A DNA stretch of 26,932 nucleotides from Succinatimonas sp. UBA6849 (lineage in GTDB: Bacteria > Pseudomonadota > Gammaproteobacteria > Enterobacterales > Succinivibrionaceae). The first letter of the stretch is position 1. Every line of letters begins with the position of its first letter. The notes below the pieces were generated by a model, which was not told the origin of the DNA, did not search any database, and saw only the letters and a program-made list of their open reading frames with translations. The stretch covers positions 17,079 through 44,010 of the forward strand of contig DKDL01000047.1 in the NCBI GenBank assembly GCA_002449335.1. Reading direction: 5' to 3'. Positions 1 to 7,781 of the stretch are shown here, in pieces. The position numbers were made by a program, and so were the translations under genes.

Positions 1-2
1 TA

Positions 3-1403
3 TCTAATACTCTGCAGATTGAGTCAGCAACTAACGATCCTATGGCAATTTTGCTGACTACCACTATGATTGCCTTTGCCTCTCAAAAGGCAACCTCATT
101 TACAGATGCTCTTATCTTCTTTGTACAGCAGTTTGGCTTTGGTATTGTCATGGGCGTCTTCATTGGCTTTATAGCTAGAATGATTGTCTCAACCATGTCA
201 TTAGGCGTGGGTTTATACAGTATCTTAGTTATAGGTTTAGGTTTAATCGGTTTTGCCATCACCTCATACCTAGGAGGCTCTGGCTTCTTAGCTATCTTTA
301 TTATCGGTATGTGTGTGGGTAATCAGAAGACCAGACAGGTAAGTTACATCCTGCCTGTATCTGAAGGCTTTACCTGGTTATCACAGATCACTTTATTCTT
401 AATGTTAGGTCTTTTAGTTACACCTCATGAGATGGTTAAGTTCTGGTTCCCAGGTGTCGTAATTGCAGTTGTAATTACCTTAATTGCAAGACCTTTAACA
501 GTCTTCTTATGCATAAAGCCATTTTTCAAGTCCTATAACAAACGCGACATTATCTTTATGAGCTGGGTGGGCTTAAGAGGTTCTGTGCCTATTGTTCTTG
601 CTATCTATCCTGTATTTGAGCATTTAGATAACCCTCAGCTGTACTTTAATGTAGCTTTCGTGGTGGTAATTGTATCTTTACTCTTCCAGGGCTCTTTAAT
701 TCTGCCACTAGCTAAGCTCTTAAAGGTTTATGCTCCATCCATGCTGACACCTATTACCAAATCCGATGTAGGTATCATGCTTTCTAATGACTATGAGTTA
801 TTAAACTACCGCATTAAAGAGCCATCATTTAATGACAGAACCTTACGTTCAATTACCTTCCCAAAGGGCACTACCGTTGCTGCCATCTTTAGAGACGGCA
901 AAATGATTAAGTGTCATGGTGATACTGTAATTAAGACAGGTGACATCATCTCTATGATCGGTACTGATGCAGATGAGACTTTATTAAATGCTCTGTTCTC
1001 TCATGAGAGCCGAATTAAGAGTCATCCTCTGTACCATGGTGATAAGATTTATGCTGCCTCTACTCCTATGGTGGATTTAGCCAAGCAGTTTGATTTTGAG
1101 TTAACCTCTTTTGAAAAGACCTTAACTTTAGGTGATTTGATGTCATATCATATCGGTGGCTATCCAAAAGCAGGCGATATGGTAAACCTCATTAAAGTTA
1201 CCTTAGTGGTAGTTGATCTTGAAGGTGACAAGATCCGTCGTGCAGGTCTCTATCTAGCTTCAGAGAGAGCTGCTGAATTTGAACGCCTAAGAAAGGCAAA
1301 AATAAACCTGCACAAGAGTGAGCAAGAGGACTTGCGACGTCGCAGAAAATTAGCTCAAGCTCAGCTCTTTGACAGCATTAACGATGACAGTGAGTATCGT
1401 TAG
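3..1403 (+). CDS. nhaP2: K+/H+ antiporter NhaP2 (CvrA), 5'-truncated
   Basis: C-terminal part of a CPA1-type potassium/proton antiporter of the inner membrane. The reading frame is open to the window edge, and the codons before the ATG at 42 encode residues that fit the family (…ESATNDP-MAILLT), so that ATG is internal and the true start lies upstream. About 240 residues are hydrophobic transmembrane helices, including the conserved WVGLRGSVPIVLA stretch. After these come a TrkA-C (RCK_C)-like domain (about 777-1010) and a C-terminal CorC/HlyC-like domain, the known three-part layout of E. coli NhaP2/CvrA. The family exports K+ in exchange for H+ and helps with osmotic adaptation and alkaline or high-K+ growth. 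The tail after the last domain is charged and Arg/Lys/Glu-rich. A terminator hairpin follows. Family identity is secure; ion specificity is taken from the family. Confidence 0.9.
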   Translation, partial: SNTLQIESATNDPMAILLTTTMIAFASQKATSFTDALIFFVQQFGFGIVMGVFIGFIARMIVSTMSLGVGLYSILVIGLGLIGFAITSYLGGSGFLAIFIIGMCVGNQKTRQVSYILPVSEGFTWLSQITLFLMLGLLVTPHEMVKFWFPGVVIAVVITLIARPLTVFLCIKPFFKSYNKRDIIFMSWVGLRGSVPIVLAIYPVFEHLDNPQLYFNVAFVVVIVSLLFQGSLILPLAKLLKVYAPSMLTPITKSDVGIMLSNDYELLNYRIKEPSFNDRTLRSITFPKGTTVAAIFRDGKMIKCHGDTVIKTGDIISMIGTDADETLLNALFSHESRIKSHPLYHGDKIYAASTPMVDLAKQFDFELTSFEKTLTLGDLMSYHIGGYPKAGDMVNLIKVTLVVVDLEGDKIRRAGLYLASERAAEFERLRKAKINLHKSEQEDLRRRRKLAQAQLFDSINDDSEYR

Positions 1404-1411
1404 CTTTTAGC

Positions 1412-1449
1412 CTGTAAGCTTTCAGCTCTTATTTATAGCAAGCTTACAG
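1412..1449. repeat. 10-bp inverted repeat after nhaP2
   Basis: CTGTAAGCTT (1412-1421) and AAGCTTACAG (1440-1449) are perfect inverted repeats separated by 18 nt. There is no T-run after the right arm, so it is a weak terminator by itself. It may protect the nhaP2 mRNA 3' end or act together with the hairpin at 1483-1505. Confidence 0.4.
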
Positions 1450-1482
1450 CATACATTTATTACAGCGTACTCTTATTAAGAC

Positions 1483-1505
1483 AAAGGCAAGTTATCTTGC
1501 CTTTT
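1483..1505 (+). terminator. Rho-independent terminator between nhaP2 and hrpA
   Basis: AAAGGCAAG (1483-1491), a TTAT loop and CTTGCCTTT (1496-1504) form a perfect 9-bp stem ending in TTTT. It ends only 18 nt before the hrpA ATG. It either terminates nhaP2 with little room left for a hrpA leader, or sits in the hrpA leader as an attenuator. Confidence 0.65.
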
Positions 1506-1523
1506 AAATTAGATAAAACCTAA

Positions 1524-4500
1524 ATGAACAATAATAACTTAGATAAAAAACTAGATCCTAACTTAGAAAAGTTTATTGAAAACGTCAAAGCAGAATTTGA
1601 CCATGTAACTTATAAACATCGTCTGAATCTTTCAAGAGAGCTTAAAAAGCTCTCTTTGAGTTCTGAGAATGCAAAGAATAATAAAGATAAAAGCTCATCA
1701 CAGAATGTAAGTAATGCTGATAAGCTTTTAGACTTACAGTTAAAGATCTCAGAGGATCTTGAAAAGTACAAAGCTTTCTTTGAAAAAAGGAAGAACAGTC
1801 TTCCAAAAATTACCTATGATGAAGCTTTGCCTGTAGCTCAAAAGCATGATGAGATCATCGAAGCTATTAAAAATAACCAGGTTCTGATCATCGCAGGTGA
1901 AACCGGCTCTGGTAAAACTACACAGATCCCAAAGATGTGTTTAGAGGCAGGACTAGGTATCCATGGTCTTATCGGTCACACTCAGCCACGACGCTTAGCA
2001 GCTCGTGCCGTATCTACCCGTATTGCTCAGGAGTTAGGTGAGGAGTTAGGTCACAGCGTAGGTTATAAAGTAAGATTTACAGATGTTACCTCAGAGAACT
2101 GTTACATAAAGCTGATGACTGACGGTATCTTACTGTCAGAAACCGCCTCAGACAGATTACTTTTAAACTATGACTGCATCATCATTGATGAGGCTCATGA
2201 AAGATCTCTTAATATTGATTTCTTATTAGGCTACTTAAAGCAGTTACTAGTTAAACGTAAAGACTTAAAGCTTATCATTACCTCAGCTACCATTAACACT
2301 GAGCGTTTTTCAAAGCACTTTAACAATGCTCCTGTAATTGAGGTCTCAGGTCGTACTTATCCTGTTGAAGTTGAATATATGCCATTAGGTCTTCAGGATA
2401 GTGATGAGGATGATCCTGAGTGTGAGGTCGAAGAGTTAGATCTTAGAAATGGTATTCTAAAGGCTTTAAAATTCTTATTTAAAGAACATGGTCGCGCTGA
2501 TACCTTAGTCTTTTTACCAGGCGAGCGCGAGATTATGGATATTGCAGCTTTCTTAAAGAAAGCTCATCTTCCAAATACTGAGATCTTACCTTTGTATGCT
2601 CGCTTAGCTACAGCAGAGCAGAATAAGATCTTTGCGCCACACTCAACTGTACGTGTTGTTTTATGTACAAACGTAGCTGAAACATCTTTAACCGTACCTG
2701 GTATTAAATATGTAATTGATCCTGGTACAGCCAGAATCAGTCGTTACTCACCACGTACTAAAGTTCAGAGATTACCTGTTGAAAAGATCTCACAGGCTAG
2801 TGCCAACCAGAGAAAAGGACGATGCGGTCGTGTCAGTGAAGGTGTCTGTGTAAGACTGTATTCAGAGGATGACTTCCTATCACGTCCAGAGTTTACCGAT
2901 CCTGAAATTCTAAGAACCAATCTTGCTGCTGTAATCTTACAGATGGTAGCACTGCATTTAGGCAATATCGTCAAGTTCCCATTTATTGATCCTCCTCAGA
3001 TGCGTCAGGTAACAGACGGTATCAGGCTTCTAGAAGAGGTAGGTGCCATTAACGATGCTAAAGGTAAGGGCACAGATGAGATTGAGCTTACTAAGATTGG
3101 TGTGGCTTTATCTAAGATCCCAGCAGATCCTCGTCTTTCAAGAATGCTCGTACAGGCTGATAAAGAAGGTTCACTAAGTGAAGTTTTAGTCATCGTTTCT
3201 GCCTTAGCGGTAATGGATCCTCGTGAAAGACCATTAGATAAACAGGAGCAGAGCAGACAGGCACATCACCGTTTTGATGATGAGAAGTCAGACTTTTTGT
3301 CTTACTTAAATCTTTATAAATACATTTGTGATCTGCAGACTAAGATGAGTAATTCAGCTCTGCGTAAACGTCTAAAGGCTGAATATATCTCCTATTTGAG
3401 AGTTCGCGAGTGGTTTGATTTATTGCGTCAGTTAAGAGCATCCTGCCAGATCTTAAAGTATCGCTCTAATGAAGTACCTTCAACTTATGAAGCAATTCAC
3501 AGAGCTATTCTCTCTGGTCTGCTCTCTCAGATAGGTCATTATGAGGATAATGACAAGGGCATGTATTTAGGTGCTCGAGGTGTTAAGTTTGTGATCCACC
3601 CATCCTCTGTATTATCTAAAAAGAAGCCTAAGTGGATTTGCTCAGCTGAACTAAATGAGACCAGTCGTCTATTTGCTAAAACTGTAGCTTCAATTGATCC
3701 TCTGTGGGTAGAGACTATCGGTGCTCACCTTGTTAAAAAGAGTTATGCCGAGCCTCACTGGTCTAAAAAGCAGGGAGCGGTAATCGCTTCTATGACCATT
3801 TCCTTATATGGTCTGCCAATTGTACAGGGGCGCAAGGTTCAATACAGTCAGATTGATAAAAAGCTCTGCCGTGAGCTCTTTATCCGTGATGGACTGGTAG
3901 CAGGTGACGTTGAGTTAAAGTATGACTTTTTCCGTCATAACCTTGAGCTTGTAGATGAAGTAGTTCATGTTGAGGATAAGTTAAGACGTCGTGACCTGTT
4001 AGTGGACTCAACCGTACTAGAAGAGTTCTATGCTAAAAAGTTACCAGAGGAGATTGTAACTGTCCGCCACTTTGAAAAATGGTGGAAAGAGAAGGTAAAG
4101 CAGGATCCTCACTATCTGGATTTCTCATTAGAGCTTGTAACCAAAGATAACTTTAATAAGATCCAAGAACAGGACTTCCCAGAGTTCTGGATCCAGGACA
4201 AGTTCAAATTAAAGTTAAGTTACGTCTTTGATCCTACCTCAAAGGATGATGGTGTTACTGTACATATCCCATTAGCAGTACTAAACAGGATAAACTCTAA
4301 AGAGTTCTTGTACCAGATCCCAGGACTTAGACTGGACTTTTTAACCTCTTTAATTAAGTCCCTACCAAAGAGATTAAGAAAGAACTTAATCCCTGCTCCT
4401 AATTACGCTCAGGCTTTAGCTGAAGCTTTAGGTGCGCCATGTACTGACGATCTCTATGTAAAGGCAGCTAAAGAGCTGACCCGTATGGGCGGTGAGTTAG

Positions 4501-5555
4501 TTACAGCTGATGACTTTGATAAGACTTTAATTGATAAACATCTCTTTATGATCTTTGCAATTGAAGATGAGAAGGGCAAGGTGATTAAGTCTGGACGCAA
4601 CTTTGAAGCTTTATCTCAATCTCTTCAGGGTGAAGTTCAGGATGTTTTAAAGAAAGTAGTTAAAACTCATAAAGAGAGCGCTCCAAGCTCTACCTGGACC
4701 TTTGGTACGATTAAATCTGAACAGGTAACAAAGCAAGGCTCAATTGAAATTACTGCCTATCCTGCTCTAACCGACAAAGGTAATGGTGTAGCCCTAGAGC
4801 TTTATGACAGTAAGTTTAAACAGGAAAAAGCGATGTGGCTTGGACAGAGAAAGCTCTTGTCTCTTTCAATTAAACAGCCTACAGCTTATCTTGAGCAGCA
4901 CTTACCTAATAAGTCTAAGCTCTCTATGTACTATCAGCCTCTAGGCTCTGTAAAAGAGCTAATTTCTGATTTAGTTTTAGGCTCAATTGATCTTATCATG
5001 CAGGAGAATCACGCTCCTTGCTATGATGAGACAAGCTTTAACAATTTAGCGCAAAAGGTAAGAGCCGACTTAAATGACAAAGCTCTATATCTGTGCTCTT
5101 TTGTTGACAAGATCTTATTTAAAGTCCATGAAATAAGACGTCTTTTAAAGGGGCAGATTAACTTGTCAGTAGCCTACAGCTATAAAGATATTGCCTCACA
5201 ATTAGACTCATTAGTTTACAAAGGCTTTGTAAGCTCAACCAAACTTGAGCATCTAATGCAGATGCCTCGATATCTTGAGGCGATTATATACAGAATCGAC
5301 AAACTTACTCGAGATGTAAATCGTGATCTTATGTATACACGTAAGATTGAAGAGGTAAACGAGCTTTATAAGAACACTCTTTCAAGATACAAGTATCAGG
5401 TAGTACCTGATGCTCTTATCGAGGTTAAGTGGTTAATCGAAGAACTGCGTGTTTCTTATTTTGCTCAGCAGTTAGGTGTGAAGATCTCTGTCTCTGACAA
5501 GAGGATTGCTAATGAGTTAAAGAAGATCTTAGAGGATTATCCTGATCATAACTAA
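1524..5555 (+). CDS. hrpA: ATP-dependent RNA helicase HrpA (DEAH box)
   Basis: Cytoplasmic superfamily 2 DEAH-box helicase of 1343 aa, close to the roughly 1300 aa of E. coli HrpA. Visible motifs: Walker A GETGSGKTTQ (residues 125-134), DEAH (222-225), TSATIN (motif III, from 253) and QRKGRCGR (motif VI, 429-436). These are followed by the helicase-associated region and a long C-terminal half of the HrpA-specific DUF3418 type. The family unwinds RNA; E. coli HrpA has been linked to mRNA processing and rescue of stalled or collided ribosomes. The first about 90 residues are Lys/Asn/Ser-rich and likely flexible. The ATG at 1524 is the first in frame, but there is no clear Shine-Dalgarno sequence before it and a hairpin lies just upstream, so the exact start is less sure than the identity. 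The gene appears monocistronic. Confidence 0.95.
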   Translation: MNNNNLDKKLDPNLEKFIENVKAEFDHVTYKHRLNLSRELKKLSLSSENAKNNKDKSSSQNVSNADKLLDLQLKISEDLEKYKAFFEKRKNSLPKITYDEALPVAQKHDEIIEAIKNNQVLIIAGETGSGKTTQIPKMCLEAGLGIHGLIGHTQPRRLAARAVSTRIAQELGEELGHSVGYKVRFTDVTSENCYIKLMTDGILLSETASDRLLLNYDCIIIDEAHERSLNIDFLLGYLKQLLVKRKDLKLIITSATINTERFSKHFNNAPVIEVSGRTYPVEVEYMPLGLQDSDEDDPECEVEELDLRNGILKALKFLFKEHGRADTLVFLPGEREIMDIAAFLKKAHLPNTEILPLYARLATAEQNKIFAPHSTVRVVLCTNVAETSLTVPGIKYVIDPGTARISRYSPRTKVQRLPVEKISQASANQRKGRCGRVSEGVCVRLYSEDDFLSRPEFTDPEILRTNLAAVILQMVALHLGNIVKFPFIDPPQMRQVTDGIRLLEEVGAINDAKGKGTDEIELTKIGVALSKIPADPRLSRMLVQADKEGSLSEVLVIVSALAVMDPRERPLDKQEQSRQAHHRFDDEKSDFLSYLNLYKYICDLQTKMSNSALRKRLKAEYISYLRVREWFDLLRQLRASCQILKYRSNEVPSTYEAIHRAILSGLLSQIGHYEDNDKGMYLGARGVKFVIHPSSVLSKKKPKWICSAELNETSRLFAKTVASIDPLWVETIGAHLVKKSYAEPHWSKKQGAVIASMTISLYGLPIVQGRKVQYSQIDKKLCRELFIRDGLVAGDVELKYDFFRHNLELVDEVVHVEDKLRRRDLLVDSTVLEEFYAKKLPEEIVTVRHFEKWWKEKVKQDPHYLDFSLELVTKDNFNKIQEQDFPEFWIQDKFKLKLSYVFDPTSKDDGVTVHIPLAVLNRINSKEFLYQIPGLRLDFLTSLIKSLPKRLRKNLIPAPNYAQALAEALGAPCTDDLYVKAAKELTRMGGELVTADDFDKTLIDKHLFMIFAIEDEKGKVIKSGRNFEALSQSLQGEVQDVLKKVVKTHKESAPSSTWTFGTIKSEQVTKQGSIEITAYPALTDKGNGVALELYDSKFKQEKAMWLGQRKLLSLSIKQPTAYLEQHLPNKSKLSMYYQPLGSVKELISDLVLGSIDLIMQENHAPCYDETSFNNLAQKVRADLNDKALYLCSFVDKILFKVHEIRRLLKGQINLSVAYSYKDIASQLDSLVYKGFVSSTKLEHLMQMPRYLEAIIYRIDKLTRDVNRDLMYTRKIEEVNELYKNTLSRYKYQVVPDALIEVKWLIEELRVSYFAQQLGVKISVSDKRIANELKKILEDYPDHN

Positions 5556-5593
5556 GGTATCAATAAAGATCTTCTGTAAATAAAGGTAACTAT

Positions 5594-5665
5594 ATGAAGA
5601 TAAACAAACAACACTTAAGAACTATCGACAACATTAACAACCTGTTATTGTCACTGCCAAGATAG
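5594..5665 (+). CDS. possible 23-aa small protein downstream of hrpA
   Basis: A short ORF (starting MKINKQHLRTID) begins 38 nt after the hrpA stop, with AAAGG seven bases before its ATG, which is good spacing for a ribosome binding site. It is basic and Asn/Leu-rich, with no recognisable domain. An ORF of this size can occur by chance; the well-placed ribosome binding site is the only support. It overlaps the candidate promoter of the next gene. Confidence 0.25.
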   Translation: MKINKQHLRTIDNINNLLLSLPR

Positions 5666-5682
5666 TATTTGTATATTATAAT
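5654..5682 (+). promoter_or_regulatory. candidate sigma-70 promoter for lipoprotein gene
   Basis: CTGCCA (5654-5659, 4/6 to the -35 consensus), a 17-bp spacer and a perfect TATAAT (5677-5682), followed by about 50 nt of leader to the ATG at 5737. A TTGTCA at 5648 is a better -35 match but would give a 23-bp spacer. Confidence 0.5.
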
Positions 5683-5736
5683 TGCTAAAGGTCAGGCATT
5701 ATTAAGTAAAATCAGATAGTAAGATAGAGGCAAAAG

Positions 5737-6315
5737 ATGATGAATGCAGTTACTAAGATAGCTTTAAAAGCAACTCGTTTTGCTAAGGCTGATATAAAGT
5801 TAGCTCTACTATCTTTTGCTGTTTTATCTTTAGCCTCATGTACAAGTGATCCTAATGTTTTAGATCAGGAAGCAAAACTAGCTCAATCACAAACAGCTGT
5901 AGAGTTTACTAAGACACTAGAGCAAAAAATGTTTTTCTACAATCTAGAAAAACTTACAGACACTGATGACTCTCACGTCCATATCTACAGAACACGTGGC
6001 ATCTATGATGTCTCATACAATTATCTTGAATCAAAATACAGAAAGTTCTGTAACTTAAAAGGTGGTGAACTTCACTATCAGTTCTGTGTAGATGAAAAAG
6101 TAAACAAGCCGATATTCTTCGTGTCATTTACCAATCACAGAGCTAAAACTGATGGCTTTGAGGTAAACTCTGAGATGACCTATCTTACAGATACAGCTCT
6201 TCTAGGAGAGAGAAACTATTTTTATGAAACTCATGTCTATGAACCATCTAAAGGTGTAGCTTTGGATGATGAGAAGTGGCTTGAGTTTGCAAAGACAAAA
6301 GGTTTTAAGTTCTAA
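5737..6315 (+). CDS. putative lipoprotein, function unknown
   Basis: A 192-aa protein with a lipoprotein signal. A basic n-region of about 21 residues precedes a hydrophobic stretch (LALLSFAVLSL) and the lipobox L-A-S-C with Cys35. Thr and Ser follow the Cys, with no Asp at +2, so by the E. coli rule it would go to the outer membrane. The mature part is soluble, with two further cysteines (C105, C117) that could form a disulfide in the periplasm, and many aromatic residues. AGAGG lies just before the tandem ATG ATG; either Met could start it. The n-region is longer than usual. It appears monocistronic, with its own promoter and a downstream hairpin. I do not recognise the family; lipidation is inferred from the motif. 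Confidence 0.75.
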   Translation: MMNAVTKIALKATRFAKADIKLALLSFAVLSLASCTSDPNVLDQEAKLAQSQTAVEFTKTLEQKMFFYNLEKLTDTDDSHVHIYRTRGIYDVSYNYLESKYRKFCNLKGGELHYQFCVDEKVNKPIFFVSFTNHRAKTDGFEVNSEMTYLTDTALLGERNYFYETHVYEPSKGVALDDEKWLEFAKTKGFKF

Positions 6316-6381
6316 ATATTAGCTATTGTCTTTACTATTCTATTTGTAATAATTAAAACGTTATCATTTTGTTCTAATAAA

Positions 6382-6420
6382 GCACTGATATTCCTTTTAT
6401 CAGTGCAAATCTCATTTTTT
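6382..6420 (+). terminator. hairpin terminator after lipoprotein gene
   Basis: GCACTGATA (6382-6390) and TATCAGTGC (6398-6406) form a perfect 9-bp stem with a 7-nt loop. The T6 run begins a few bases later (6415-6420), so it is a moderate rather than ideal intrinsic terminator. Confidence 0.55.
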
Positions 6421-6514
6421 ATCAAATAATTAAACGTGCGGTCACGAAATTCGTACTAAGATACTGATATGATTAATACGCATTATTATTTTAATAAAAA
6501 AACGAGAACTGACC

Positions 6515-7597
6515 ATGTTTTTGATCTTATTCTTTTTACTGGTTTTATCACTGGTTTTAACTCACCTTAATTACAGAATTTCTATGTTTATCTTTCCTGA
6601 CGGCGTCTTTGTAACCCGTCTTCAAGGATTCTTAGGCTGGTACGGCTGGTTAAACCTGTTTGTATCATTACCTTTCTTATGGGATGGCGACTTTAAACAG
6701 GGCTTATATCCATTTGTTTTAGGCGCTGTACCTCTTTTAATCTCAATTTACCTGGTATTCAAAGACAACGATAATCGTAAGGTCGTCTTTAAAAGAAGTG
6801 CCAGGGTATATCTAAATTCAGATGTAAAGCTCATCGAGCCTGGTGACGATACCTACGGCTTTTTACATAACTACAGAAACAGAATGCGTCAGATTGGTCC
6901 TAAGTACTTCTTCAAAGAGATCTTTGCTCGTGAAAAGTCTAATAAAGCTTTAGCTGACAGCCTGATTGATGACACTCCAGAGAATACTGTAGCTCTCTTA
7001 ATGACCTTATCCTGGGTTACACAGAGCGCGGTTGAGGTAAAAGCTCAATACATCTTTTTACTTTACTATATGATTGAGCGCTATGACAGAAACAGACTGT
7101 TCTCTAACTTTGATATCTTTACTAGAAACGCTATTGCTGTTTTAAGATTATTAGAAATCAAGTTTTCAGAACTTCCATATCCTATTGCAAAGTTTATTGC
7201 TCAGAACAACAACCTCTTATACTGCGTAGGCGGTAATGATGAGGCTAATTTTGTAATTGAAGTTGATGATTATGTCTGTGAGGATGATGAGAACATCATC
7301 GCTACCTTCTCAGACAGAATTTACCATTTAAACCATACACTCCCTAAATTAGTTAAAAGAGTATTAGCAGATATCCTGTATTCTTTCTCCAAAGAGGAAG
7401 GTATCCTGGTGGTAACTAATAAAAGGGTAGTTTTAATTAAAGATCATAAAGCTAAAACTCTGTCTTTTGATGTAGCAAGCTACACCATTGAAAATGGTGC
7501 AGTTACCTTTGGTAACAACACTTATTTAAAGATAGATAATTCAGGCTTTTTTGATTATGTTATGAAGGCACTGACTACAGACAAGCATATAGCCTAG
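6515..7597 (+). CDS. membrane protein with PH-like C-terminal region, unknown function
   Basis: A 360-aa protein. Three hydrophobic segments lie at the N-terminus (about residues 1-17, 42-57 and 64-82), followed by a long cytosolic part. Residues about 100-240 are mostly helical and unrecognised. Residues about 285-350 look like a bacterial PH/YokE-type domain: the run GILVVTNKRVVLI (296-308) followed by short alternating beta segments is typical of such domains, which report or bind at membranes. That assignment is by pattern only. A weak GAGA-type ribosome binding site precedes the ATG. A strong terminator follows, so it is probably transcribed apart from the zinc-finger pair, though all three encode membrane-anchored proteins of unknown role. 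No signal peptide cleavage site is evident. I do not recognise the family. Confidence 0.75.
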   Translation: MFLILFFLLVLSLVLTHLNYRISMFIFPDGVFVTRLQGFLGWYGWLNLFVSLPFLWDGDFKQGLYPFVLGAVPLLISIYLVFKDNDNRKVVFKRSARVYLNSDVKLIEPGDDTYGFLHNYRNRMRQIGPKYFFKEIFAREKSNKALADSLIDDTPENTVALLMTLSWVTQSAVEVKAQYIFLLYYMIERYDRNRLFSNFDIFTRNAIAVLRLLEIKFSELPYPIAKFIAQNNNLLYCVGGNDEANFVIEVDDYVCEDDENIIATFSDRIYHLNHTLPKLVKRVLADILYSFSKEEGILVVTNKRVVLIKDHKAKTLSFDVASYTIENGAVTFGNNTYLKIDNSGFFDYVMKALTTDKHIA

Positions 7598-7629
7598 TAC
7601 TAATTAAGCCTCAGTACAGTAAGAACATG

Positions 7630-7663
7630 TTTAAAGCAGTCAGGTGAACCTGACTGCTTTAAA
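7630..7663 (+). terminator. strong intrinsic terminator
   Basis: TTTAAAGCAGTCAGG (7630-7644) and CCTGACTGCTTTAAA (7649-7663) are perfect 15-bp inverted repeats around a TGAA loop. The outer A/T pairs make it usable on either strand. It separates the PH-like membrane protein gene from the zinc-finger pair. Confidence 0.75.
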
Positions 7664-7725
7664 GCTTACTTTTAGAGCAGAAAACAGAGAATATAAAAAA
7701 TTACTCTTAAATTTATGAGTTGTAG

Positions 7726-7752
7726 TCAATAATATTCAAAAAGTGCCGATAG
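7726..7752 (+). promoter_or_regulatory. candidate sigma-28 (FliA)-type promoter
   Basis: TCAATAAT (7726-7733), exactly 11 bp, then GCCGATAG (7745-7752). The flagellar sigma-28 consensus is roughly TAAAGTTT-N11-GCCGATAA, so the -10 matches at 7 of 8 positions and the spacing is exact, while the -35 is only partial. The predicted start near 7759 would leave a 23-nt leader containing GAGGA (7771-7775) at good spacing from the ATG at 7782. No better sigma-70 pair was seen. Confidence 0.4.
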
Positions 7753-7781
7753 AATATAAGAATTATGAACGAGGATAACAT

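Noticed and set aside
6435..6446. CGTG-N4-CACG small dyad upstream of the PH-like membrane protein
   Set aside because: Only four base pairs per arm; easily expected by chance.
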